A DNA stretch of 64,000 nucleotides from DATJKD01 sp963728295 (GTDB taxonomy: Bacteria; Pseudomonadota; Gammaproteobacteria; Steroidobacterales; Steroidobacteraceae): positions 124,001 through 188,000 of the forward strand of contig CAVSKB010000004.1 of assembly GCA_963728295.1 (NCBI GenBank), given 5' to 3'. How positions within the stretch are numbered: position 1 is the stretch's first letter; each line of letters begins with the position of its first letter. Position numbers and translations under genes: made by a program. Shown in pieces: positions 17,968 through 24,798 of the stretch. The notes beneath the pieces were generated by a model, which ran no database searches, had not been told where the DNA came from, and worked only from the letters and a program-made list of their open reading frames with translations.

Positions 17968-19113
17968 CTAGGAAACGCCCGGCCCGGCGCCGCCGCCCGG
18001 CTCGTGCATTTCGGCTTCGTAGCGGAACAGCGCGATGAGCAATCCCAGAACGATCGGCCCCAGGAAGAGCCCGATGAAGCCGAAGGCCGACAGTCCGCCC
18101 ACCACGCCGACGAACACCGCGAGCGTAGGCACATCGGCGCGCCCGGAGATCAGCAGCGGCCGCAGCACATTGTCCGCGGTGCCCACGACCAGCACGCCCC
18201 AGATCGCGAGAAAGATCGCGTGTCCGAACGCCCCCTGCGTCGCGAGATAGATCGCGCCAAGCCCCCACACGAGCGAGGTCCCGACGACCGGGATGAGCGC
18301 GAAAAGCGTCGCGATCACGCCGAACACGAGTGGCGAGGGCAGGCGCGCGATCCAGAACCCGATACCGACCAGGAAACCCTGTGCGAGCGCGGTGAGCCCG
18401 ATGCCCATGAACACGGCGCGGGTGACGTCCTGCAGGTGCTGCCACAGGCGCGTGCGGCGGCGCGGCTCGATCGGCAGCATCCCGACCAGCTTGTTCGCGA
18501 AAGCGGGGCCGTCGCGCAGCACGAAGAACAGCACGAACAGCATCAGGATGAAGCTCACGATGGTGCCGACTGCGCCCAGCACCACCGCGCCGCTCGAGGA
18601 CACGAGCGCCTCCAGCACGTTCCTGGTTCCGGAGATGAGCCAGGTCTCGATCTGCTTCAGCGAGATACCGGTGTGATCGCCGATCCAGTCGAGCGGCCGG
18701 GCGAGCACCGGCACCTGCGACAGATCGAGCTGCGGTGTGCCCGCACCATCGGGGACGTACTGCTCCAGCCGGCGGGCGAGCTGCGACGCCTGCGCGGCCA
18801 CTGCGCCCGCAATCGCGGCCAGCGGCAGGACGAAGAGCAGCACCGTGACCACGAGCGTGATGACGGAGGCGAGGATCTTCCGGCCGCCAAGGCGCCTCGC
18901 GAGCCGCGCGTTCCACGGCGCGAGCAAGGCGCCCAGGAGCGCGGCCCATACCAGCGGCCGCCACAGCGGCGAGACGATGAGCCAGACCAGCCAGGCGAGG
19001 ACGGCCGCGAGCGCCAGTGCGCCCGTGCGCACCCAGAAGCGCCGATCGACGCCGAGCTCCTTGCTGACGACGAGCGGTCGAGGTGCTTCGCTTTCGTTCA
19101 TGTCCTGGCTCAT
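17968..19113 (-). CDS. AI-2E family (PerM/TqsA-type) transporter
   Basis: 381-residue membrane protein of PF01594. About seven hydrophobic segments are visible, including LALAAVLAWLVWLIVSPLW, ASVITLVVTVLLFVLPLAAI, GTIVSFILMLFVLFFVLRDG, LPSPLVFGVIATLFALIPVV, FLAIWGVLVVGTADNVLRPL and GFIGLFLGPIVLGLLIALF, with the family motif GTADNVLRPLLISGR. Substrates in this family vary (autoinducer-2, ions, unknown), so the name is not a function. It is inserted between the algR-type gene and hemC, and its ATG overlaps the regulator stop (ATGA). Confidence 0.87.
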   Translation of the reverse strand: MSQDMNESEAPRPLVVSKELGVDRRFWVRTGALALAAVLAWLVWLIVSPLWRPLVWAALLGALLAPWNARLARRLGGRKILASVITLVVTVLLFVLPLAAIAGAVAAQASQLARRLEQYVPDGAGTPQLDLSQVPVLARPLDWIGDHTGISLKQIETWLISGTRNVLEALVSSSGAVVLGAVGTIVSFILMLFVLFFVLRDGPAFANKLVGMLPIEPRRRTRLWQHLQDVTRAVFMGIGLTALAQGFLVGIGFWIARLPSPLVFGVIATLFALIPVVGTSLVWGLGAIYLATQGAFGHAIFLAIWGVLVVGTADNVLRPLLISGRADVPTLAVFVGVVGGLSAFGFIGLFLGPIVLGLLIALFRYEAEMHEPGGGAGPGVS

Positions 19114-19889
19114 GATGGGGCGCCACCCCGGATCAGGCGCAACGCCGTCGTCGCGTGCCGGCGGCTCACCGCCAGCGGTGTGTCGCAGTCCGCGAGCCGC
19201 ACCGCGTACTGGCCGTCGGCGCCGCGCTCGACGGCCCTCACGTGGCGCAGCGCGACCAGCGAGTTACGATGGACGCGGACGAAGTCCGGAGCGAACTCGT
19301 CCGCGAGCGCCCGCAGGGACTCGTCGATCAAGTCAGTGCCGCCCCGGTGACGCACCGTCACGTACTTCTGGTCCGCGGCGAAGTAATAGATGTCTTCCAC
19401 CGGAATCAACCGCAGGTGCTCACCCAGTCGGGCGCAGATCTGGGCCCGGCGGCGTCCGAGCCGGGCCCGCTCCGCGACCCGGAGCAGTTGCGGCACCGCG
19501 AGACGCGCCGCCTGGCGGATCGCCTGGGCCAGCTTCTCGCGGCGCACGGGCTTCAGCAGGTAGCCGACCGCCTGGGTTTCGAAGGCCTCCAGTGCATGCT
19601 GGTCGTAGGCGGTCGTGAAGATCACCGCGGGTGGCTCCTCGAGCACGGCGAGATGCCGCGCGGCCTCGATCCCGTCCATGCCCGGCATGCGGATGTCGAG
19701 CAGGATGACGTCGGGATCGAGCTCTGCACAGAGCCTGAGCGCCTCGGACCCGTTAGCCGCTTCGCCCACGACCGTGACGTCGCGTAACTCCTCGAGCAGA
19801 CGGCGCAGCCGCTCGCGGGCCGGCGGCTCGTCGTCGACGATGATCGCACGCATCGATTCGGGCGTACGGGTGGCGTCGGTCTGGCTCAT
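19110..19889 (-). CDS. LytTR-type response regulator, AlgR-like
   Basis: 259-residue two-domain regulator. The receiver domain has the acidic pair D19-D20, phospho-acceptor D65 in LLDIRMPGMDG, and the switch Lys in GYLLKPVRREKL. The C-terminus is a LytTR DNA-binding domain (LIPVEDIYYFAADQKYVTVR, then DFVRVHRNSLVALRHV). AlgR of Pseudomonas, with the same architecture and the same position near hemC, controls alginate, twitching and virulence genes, but targets here are unknown. Neither ATG 19889 nor the internal ATG 19853 (MRAIIVDDE) has a good Shine-Dalgarno sequence; I give the longer frame. Confidence 0.87.
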   Translation of the reverse strand: MSQTDATRTPESMRAIIVDDEPPARERLRRLLEELRDVTVVGEAANGSEALRLCAELDPDVILLDIRMPGMDGIEAARHLAVLEEPPAVIFTTAYDQHALEAFETQAVGYLLKPVRREKLAQAIRQAARLAVPQLLRVAERARLGRRRAQICARLGEHLRLIPVEDIYYFAADQKYVTVRHRGGTDLIDESLRALADEFAPDFVRVHRNSLVALRHVRAVERGADGQYAVRLADCDTPLAVSRRHATTALRLIRGGAPS

Positions 19890-19927
19890 GACAAGGTAGG
19901 CATTCTCCGCCGGTCAGCCCGCGGGTG

Positions 19928-21025
19928 TCACGGCGGACCAGCGGGCTCACCCAGAACCAGCGGAAATCTCAGGCGCACGCGGTAGGTGTCCCCGCCATCG
20001 TCGACTTCGACCGCGCTGCGCCCGGGATAGGCGAGCTCGAGCCGCTGGCGGATGTTGTCGAGCGCGATGCGGTGGCCGCTGCGTGCCGGACGGCGCTCCG
20101 GCGGCACCGGGTTCGACACCTCGATCTCGACCGTCTCGTCGACCGTGCGGCCCTGGACCGTGACCGTGCCGCCCTCCGGCAGCGGCTCGACCCCGTGCCC
20201 GATCGCGTTCTCGAGAAGTGGCTGCAGCAACAGGCTCGGCATCAACGCCCGCGCGGGCAGGTCGGCAACCTTCCATCGAACCCGGAGGCGTTCGCCGAGC
20301 CGGAGCTGCTCGATGCGCTGATAGATACGCGCGACCTCGAGCTCCTCGCGCAGGCTGATCTGGCCCTGCGCGTCGCGCAGGTTGAAACGGAACAGGTCTG
20401 CCAGGTCCTCGATGGCTTCCTCCGCCCGCACGGGGTCGGAGCGCGTGAGCGCAGCGATCGTGTTCATGCTGTTGAAGAGGAAGTGTGGGCGGATCCGCGC
20501 CTGCAGCGCACGGATGCGCGCGCGCGCCTCGAGCTCGACGCTGTGGCGCCACTCGCCGGCCACATAGAAATAGCGCAACGTGAGCGCGCCGACGATCGCC
20601 GCGATCAGCAGGTTCGGCAGCACGAAGGCCGCGTGCCTTGCCGGGAAGATGCTCGATCCGACGCCGAGCCGGACGGTTGCGAACACGCCGAGCCAGTACA
20701 CCGCTTCCGACGCCAGCGCCACGGTGCCGACCATCAGCGCGAGCGCGCCCAGCGCGGCGCGGCGCGGCGTCTGTCGGGCGAGCCAGGGTCGCAACTTGCA
20801 GAGCACGGCCGCGCACAGCAGTCCGGCCGACAGCAGATAGGCCGAGGTGCGCCCGAGCTCGGTCCAGAACGGGCCGCCGATTGAATGCCGCGCAAGCGAG
20901 ATCACCACCGCCAGGAGCGCCGCGATCAGCACCACCGCGAGAACCGCGCGTGCCTCGCAGAAATCGGGCAGGTAGACGGGGCGGTCGCTACCCGCCGCGG
21001 ACGGGGCGGGCGGCTGCGCGCTCAT
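19928..21025 (-). CDS. LytS/AlgZ-type sensor histidine kinase
   Basis: 365-residue membrane kinase of the His_kinase family (PF06580). Four N-terminal membrane segments are visible, such as RAVLAVVLIAALLAVVISLA and AALGALALMVGTVALASEAV. The phospho-acceptor His is in QARIRPHFLFNSMNTIAAL near residue 180, followed by the ATP-binding domain (LLLQPLLENAIGHGVEPLPE and GHRIALDNIRQRLELAYPG). It lies directly upstream of the LytTR regulator with 38 bp between, and partners it by context. The start overlaps the stop of the hydroxyacid dehydrogenase (ATGA). The signal it senses is unknown. Confidence 0.87.
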   Translation of the reverse strand: MSAQPPAPSAAGSDRPVYLPDFCEARAVLAVVLIAALLAVVISLARHSIGGPFWTELGRTSAYLLSAGLLCAAVLCKLRPWLARQTPRRAALGALALMVGTVALASEAVYWLGVFATVRLGVGSSIFPARHAAFVLPNLLIAAIVGALTLRYFYVAGEWRHSVELEARARIRALQARIRPHFLFNSMNTIAALTRSDPVRAEEAIEDLADLFRFNLRDAQGQISLREELEVARIYQRIEQLRLGERLRVRWKVADLPARALMPSLLLQPLLENAIGHGVEPLPEGGTVTVQGRTVDETVEIEVSNPVPPERRPARSGHRIALDNIRQRLELAYPGRSAVEVDDGGDTYRVRLRFPLVLGEPAGPP

Positions 21026-21924
21026 CCCGGCGGTTCGTGCGTCGTCGTTGCATCGCCGGTGAAGAGCTCTTCCTTGAGGCGGAAGATCGTAGAGATGTCC
21101 TCGTCTCCGTGACCCTGCGCGATCAACTCGCGGTAATCGGCAAGCGTCGTCTCGATGACCGGCAGCGCCACACCGTGACGTGCAGCCATCTCCCGGCAGA
21201 TCTTCAGGTCCTTCTCGTGCAGGCGGACGCGAAAGCCGGCGGGGTAGGCATTGCGCACCATGTTGGGTGCGCGATGCACGAAGTACCAGCTCGACCCGGC
21301 GCCCTTGCCGAGCGTCTCGATGAGCGGCATGAGCGGCAGCCCTTCCGCGCGCGCGAAAGCCATCGCCTCGGCGACCGCCTGGATGATTCCGGCGCACATG
21401 ATCTGGTTGGTGGCCTTGGCCGCCTGGCCTGCGCCGTTGTCGCCGAAGCGCGTCGTCGTGCGCCCCATCGCGTCGAATACCGGCCGCGCGCGCTCGAACG
21501 CCGGTTCGGGGCCCCCGACCATGATCGCGAGCGTGCCGTCGCGCGCGCCCTCGACCCCTCCGCTCACCGGCGCGTCGAGAAACGAAGCGCTCCGAGCGCC
21601 GACCCGCCGCGCCGCCTCTCGCGCCGTGTCGGCTCCCACCGTCGAGCAATCGATGACGATCGAACCGGCCCGCAATCCGGGCAGCAACGCATCGACGACG
21701 GCGAGCACGTCGGCATCGGCGGATACGCATATGACGATGATTTCGGAGCGCGCCGCGAGCGCGGCCGGGTCCGGGGCTTCGGTTACGCCGAGCTCGACGG
21801 CGAGCTCGGCCGAGCGCTCAGGAGTTCGGTTCCACAGGGTGGTCAGCAGGCCGGCTTTGTGCAGGTTGCGCACCATGCCCCGGCCCATTGCGCCGAGGCC
21901 GGCAAAGCCCACCGCCTGCGACAC
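21022..21924 (-). CDS. Beta-hydroxyacid dehydrogenase (HIBADH / tartronate semialdehyde reductase type)
   Basis: 300-residue NAD(P)-dependent dehydrogenase. The GxGxMG cofactor motif GFAGLGAMGRGMVRNL is at the N-terminus, followed by VIDCSTVGADTAREAA, the substrate-binding DAPVSGGVEGARDG, and catalytic Lys in GAGQAAKATNQIM. I set the start at GTG 21924, 2 bp after the DUF4124 stop, since an upstream ATG is lacking and the fold begins immediately. Candidate substrates are 3-hydroxyisobutyrate, tartronate semialdehyde or similar; context does not decide. The stop overlaps the kinase start. Confidence 0.82.
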   Translation of the reverse strand: MSQAVGFAGLGAMGRGMVRNLHKAGLLTTLWNRTPERSAELAVELGVTEAPDPAALAARSEIIVICVSADADVLAVVDALLPGLRAGSIVIDCSTVGADTAREAARRVGARSASFLDAPVSGGVEGARDGTLAIMVGGPEPAFERARPVFDAMGRTTTRFGDNGAGQAAKATNQIMCAGIIQAVAEAMAFARAEGLPLMPLIETLGKGAGSSWYFVHRAPNMVRNAYPAGFRVRLHEKDLKICREMAARHGVALPVIETTLADYRELIAQGHGDEDISTIFRLKEELFTGDATTTHEPPG

Positions 21925-21926
21925 GA

Positions 21927-22388
21927 TCAACCCTCTTTGCAGAAGGTATTCATCACCTGCAGGGCTTTTTCGCGCGCCGCGTCGATCTCGGCGTCCGACA
22001 GGTAGCGTCGTTCCTCTTCGGACGCGCCCTGCTCGTAGAGCCGCCGCGAGTTCATGTACGACTCGTAGCGCTGACGGGCTTCCTCGCAGCGCTTTACCTT
22101 GGCCGTCGCGGAGAGCTCGTTGGCCTGTGCCGCGTCCGCGGCGTCCGCCGCCTGGGTGCTCTGCGTCTTTTCGGCCGCCGCGAAGTTCTTCATCTGTTCG
22201 TCGTATCGCTGCTGCACTTCGACCTTGTCGGTCGTCTGCGTGCGCACGTCCAGTCGTTCCGCTGGCAGGGTCGCCGGGCGGTCGGTGTACACCGGCTGTC
22301 CCTTGGAATCGGTGGTCTTGAAGACTTCGCTGGCCTGCGCGCCGCCGGCCACGAGCATCGCCACCAGCAGTGTCAATGTGGGCTTCAT
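21927..22388 (-). CDS. Secreted DUF4124 domain protein
   Basis: 153 residues. A signal peptide (MKPTLTLLVAMLVAGGAQA) precedes a DUF4124 domain typical of secreted proteobacterial proteins (VFKTTDSKGQPVYTDRPATL), then a charged helix (RYDEQMKNFAAAEKTQS) and a C-terminus RCEEARQRYESYMNSRRLYE ending in FCKEG. It has two cysteines. The start was placed at the ATG giving a clean signal peptide rather than one seven residues upstream. Function unknown. It heads the run of minus-strand genes down to hemY. Confidence 0.8.
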   Translation of the reverse strand: MKPTLTLLVAMLVAGGAQASEVFKTTDSKGQPVYTDRPATLPAERLDVRTQTTDKVEVQQRYDEQMKNFAAAEKTQSTQAADAADAAQANELSATAKVKRCEEARQRYESYMNSRRLYEQGASEEERRYLSDAEIDAAREKALQVMNTFCKEG

Positions 22389-22522
22389 CGTCGGGGCCTC
22401 CGTTCGCACCCCGCGAGTTTATCAGCAAGCCCGGCGGCCGCCCGGGCCGACATTATGAAATGCGCAAACTGGGACGGAATGCCCAAAACGGCGAGCGTAC
22501 GGCGGCCCGGCGAGAAGAGAAC

Positions 22523-22555
22523 AGGGGCGGCCGACCCCGTCGGCCGGCCACCCCT
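22523..22555 (-). terminator. Putative Rho-independent terminator after amtB
   Basis: Reading the minus strand just after the amtB stop, an inverted repeat forms a strong GC stem: AGGGG and GGCCGAC on one side pair with GTCGGCC and CCCCT on the other, with small bulges and a 3-base loop. It is followed by a pyrimidine-rich stretch (TTCTCTTCTCG). The T-run is imperfect, so efficiency is uncertain. The rest of the 175 bp gap between amtB and the DUF4124 gene shows no gene. Confidence 0.5.
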
Positions 22556-22563
22556 GCGGGGGA

Positions 22564-23910
22564 CTACAGGTTGTAGCCGCGCTCGTCGTGCAGGGCGAGG
22601 TCCAACCCCAGGGTTTCGTCTTCGGAGGACACCCGGAGCCCGACCAGCATGTCGACCAGCTTGAGCAGCACGAAGCTCCCCACACCCGTGAACACGACCG
22701 TGAACAGCACACCCTTTACCTGGATCCACACCTGGGTACCCATGGTCGTTTCACCGGGATCCCAGACACCGCCCAGCGATGGGAAGGCGAACACGCCTGT
22801 GAGCACGGCGCCCACGATGCCTCCGATCGCGTGCACGCCGAACACGTCGAGAGAGTCGTCGTAGCCGAACTTGCGCTTCAGGCGCGTGGCGGCGAGAAAG
22901 CACAGTACGCCCGCCGCGAACCCGATCGCGAGCGCACCCGCCGGACCGACCGTGCCCGAGGCGGGCGTGATCGCCACCAGGCCCGCAACCGCTCCCGAGG
23001 CGATGCCGAGCATGCTCGGCTTGCCGTGCGAGACCCACTCCGAGAACATCCACGCGAGCGCGGCGGCGGCGGTGGCGATCTGCGTCACGAGCATCGCCAT
23101 GCCTGCGGATCCGCCGGCGCTCACCGCGCTGCCCGCGTTGAACCCGAACCAGCCGACCCAGAGCATCGAGGCGCCGATGACCGTGAGTGCGAGGTTGTGC
23201 GGCGGCATCGGCGTGGTCGGATAGCCCTTGCGCTTGCCGAGTACCAGCGCCGCGACGAGGCCGGCGACGCCCGCGTTGATGTGCACCACGGTGCCGCCCG
23301 CGAAATCGAGTACGCCCCAGTCCCACATCAGGGCGCCGTCGCCGCTCCACACCATGTGCGTCATCGCGGTGTAGATGAACGTGAACCACAGGCCGAGGAA
23401 CAGCAGCATCGCCGAGAATCGCATCCGCTCGGCGAAGGCTCCGACGATCAGCGCCGGGGTGATGATCGCGAAAGTGAGCTGAAAGGTCGCGAACACCGAT
23501 TCCGGGATCGTGCCGGTCAGCGAGTCGAGGCCTATGCCTGAGAGAAACGCCTTTCCCATGCCGCCGACGAACGAGTGGAAGTTGACCTCGCCGTCGACCA
23601 TCCCGGTGGTGTCGAAGGCCATGCTGTATCCGTAGAGCATCCACAGCACGGTGATCATCGCGGTCACGGCGAAGCACTGCATCAGCACGGAGAGCACGTT
23701 CTTCGACCGCACCATCCCGGCGTAGAACAGCGCCAGGCCCGGCAACGTCATGAACAGGACCAGTACGGTGGAGGTCAGCATCCAGGCCGTGTTGCCGGTA
23801 TCGAGGACCGGTGCGGCATCCTGGGCATGGGCCAGGGCGGGAGCGAGCATGGGAATCAGGGCCAGCGCACCCCGCAGCACGGTCTCACCTCGAATTCCGG
23901 AACGAATCAC
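22564..23910 (-). CDS. amtB: Ammonium transporter
   Basis: 448-residue Amt/MEP/Rh channel, preceded by a signal peptide (LIPMLAPALAHAQ) as in other AmtB proteins. The eleven-helix body is intact, with DTGNTAWMLTSTVLVLFMTL, the selectivity-filter region FAIITPALIVGAFAERMRF, TMxHxxW-type TAMTHMVWSGDGAL, and the pore-lining twin histidines in GGTVVHINAGVAG and the later VFGVHAIGGIVGA. It imports ammonium, and its activity is blocked by the T-loop of GlnK, encoded just upstream with 55 bp between. A terminator-like hairpin follows. Confidence 0.95.
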   Translation of the reverse strand: MIRSGIRGETVLRGALALIPMLAPALAHAQDAAPVLDTGNTAWMLTSTVLVLFMTLPGLALFYAGMVRSKNVLSVLMQCFAVTAMITVLWMLYGYSMAFDTTGMVDGEVNFHSFVGGMGKAFLSGIGLDSLTGTIPESVFATFQLTFAIITPALIVGAFAERMRFSAMLLFLGLWFTFIYTAMTHMVWSGDGALMWDWGVLDFAGGTVVHINAGVAGLVAALVLGKRKGYPTTPMPPHNLALTVIGASMLWVGWFGFNAGSAVSAGGSAGMAMLVTQIATAAAALAWMFSEWVSHGKPSMLGIASGAVAGLVAITPASGTVGPAGALAIGFAAGVLCFLAATRLKRKFGYDDSLDVFGVHAIGGIVGAVLTGVFAFPSLGGVWDPGETTMGTQVWIQVKGVLFTVVFTGVGSFVLLKLVDMLVGLRVSSEDETLGLDLALHDERGYNL

Positions 23911-23965
23911 TGTGGTTCTCCTGAAGTACGCTGAGTACGCTCGTTGTTCGATCCGGCGGGTGCCG

Positions 23966-24304
23966 CTAGACCGCCTCGGCGCCGGTTTCCCCCGTGCGGA
24001 TGCGCACGGATGCGACGAGCCTGGCGACGAAGACCTTGCCGTCGCCGGAGCGGCCGGTCCGCGCGACGTTTGTGATCGCCTCGATGACCTCGTCGACGAT
24101 CGTGTCCTCGACTGCCACCTCGACGCGGGTCCTCGGGCTCAGATCGACGCGATGGGAGGCGCCCCGATAGCGTTCGACGTGTCCCAGCTGTCGGCCGAGA
24201 CCGAACACCTCGGTCACGGTCATTCCCTGAACGCCGATATGCGCAACGGTCTGCCGCAGGTCATCCAGCCTGAAGGGCTTGATGATTGCGGTGATCAGTT
24301 TCAT
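23966..24304 (-). CDS. glnK: PII signal protein GlnK, with His at the uridylylation position 51
   Basis: 112-residue PII trimer subunit that senses ATP/ADP and 2-oxoglutarate and gates AmtB. Family blocks present are MKLITAIIKPFRLDDL, VTEVFGLGRQ, the nucleotide region GRSGDGKVFV and the C-terminal RIRTGETG. In the T-loop the sequence is Y46-RGAS-H51-RVDL; position 51 is Tyr in most proteobacterial PII proteins and is the uridylylation site of GlnD. Here it is His (codon CAT), so that switch would be absent or altered. The start ATG is 8 bp after an AGGAG Shine-Dalgarno sequence. Context with amtB and a sigma-54-type promoter confirms the GlnK assignment. Confidence 0.92.
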   Translation of the reverse strand: MKLITAIIKPFRLDDLRQTVAHIGVQGMTVTEVFGLGRQLGHVERYRGASHRVDLSPRTRVEVAVEDTIVDEVIEAITNVARTGRSGDGKVFVARLVASVRIRTGETGAEAV

Positions 24305-24346
24305 CGACGGCTCCTGCGGCGCGGACACGCTCCCCGGAACCCCAGA

Positions 24347-24362
24347 TGCACGATCCATGCCA
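24347..24362 (-). promoter_or_regulatory. Sigma-54-type promoter of glnK-amtB
   Basis: On the minus strand the 16-mer TGGCATGGATCGTGCA matches the sigma-54 consensus TGGCAYR-N4-TTGCW at 15 of its constrained or free positions, with GG and GC exactly 10 bp apart. The predicted start lies about 30 bp before the glnK ATG. Sigma-54 plus NtrC is the usual control of glnK-amtB, so the position is what is expected, but no experiment supports it here. Confidence 0.6.
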
Positions 24363-24383
24363 CTCCCGGATCTGGTGCTTCCG

Positions 24384-24406
24384 GAAATTGGCTCGGAGCC
24401 AATTTC
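24384..24406. repeat. Inverted repeat 1 upstream of glnK
   Basis: Perfect dyad with 11-bp arms (GAAATTGGCTC and its complement) around a single central G. The AATT ends are strikingly AT-rich for this genome. It lies about 22 bp upstream of the -24 element of the putative sigma-54 promoter, in the intergenic region shared with ubiK, and could be an operator or an integration host factor-independent bending element. Confidence 0.6.
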
Positions 24407-24412
24407 GCCGTT

Positions 24413-24438
24413 GAAAGATCGGCTCGCGAGCCAATTTC
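24413..24438. repeat. Inverted repeat 2 upstream of glnK
   Basis: Second copy of the neighbouring dyad, less perfect: GAAAGATCGGCTC, GAGCCAATTTC around a central GC. The core GGCTCGCGAGCC is a perfect 12-bp palindrome and the GAGCCAATTTC half is identical to that of repeat 1. The two dyad centres are about 31 bp apart, roughly three helical turns, consistent with binding of two protein dimers on one face of the DNA. Confidence 0.55.
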
Positions 24439-24450
24439 GGCCGGTCCGCG

Positions 24451-24467
24451 TGCACCAACTTGGAGCG
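24451..24467. promoter_or_regulatory. NtrC-like binding site upstream of glnK
   Basis: TGCACC-N5-GGAGCG resembles the NtrC consensus TGCACC-N5-GGTGCA: the left half is exact and the right half matches at four of six bases. It lies about 90 bp upstream of the -24 element, a usual enhancer distance. Only one such site was seen, and similarity in one half is imperfect, so this is tentative. Confidence 0.4.
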
Positions 24468-24552
24468 GGGTACCCGCGATCGCGCACACGCAAAGGGCGG
24501 CTGGCGCAGGGTCGGCTTGTCGCCGCAGCAAGGCCTGTCTACGCTTCGCGCC

Positions 24553-24798
24553 ATGGCATTCGACCCACGACTGATCGACGACCTGGCGCGCCGGCTGGCG
24601 GGCTCGGTTCCTGAAGGTGTGCAGGCGCTCGGCCGCGACCTCGAGCAGAACTTCAAGGGCGTGCTGCAGGCCGGCCTCGCGAAGTTCGACCTGGTGACAC
24701 GCGAGGAATTCGACGTCCAGACGGCCGTTCTGCGCCGCACGCGCGAGAAGCTCACCGAGCTCGAGCAGCGCCTGCGCGAGCTGGAAGGCGGGACTTGA
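24553..24798 (+). CDS. ubiK: UbiK-like (YqiC/BMFP) ubiquinone accessory factor
   Basis: 81-residue membrane-fusogenic/BMFP-type protein: MAFDPRLIDDLARRLAGSVP, then AL-GRDLEQNFKGVLQAGLAKF and a C-terminal coiled coil (LTELEQRLRELEGGT). E. coli UbiK binds UbiJ and helps ubiquinone synthesis, so it may work with the ubi genes at 1.9-4.9 kb. It is divergent from glnK and followed without a gap by the DUF885 gene, whose TTG start overlaps the stop. It has no Walker or enzymatic motif. Confidence 0.85.
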   Translation: MAFDPRLIDDLARRLAGSVPEGVQALGRDLEQNFKGVLQAGLAKFDLVTREEFDVQTAVLRRTREKLTELEQRLRELEGGT

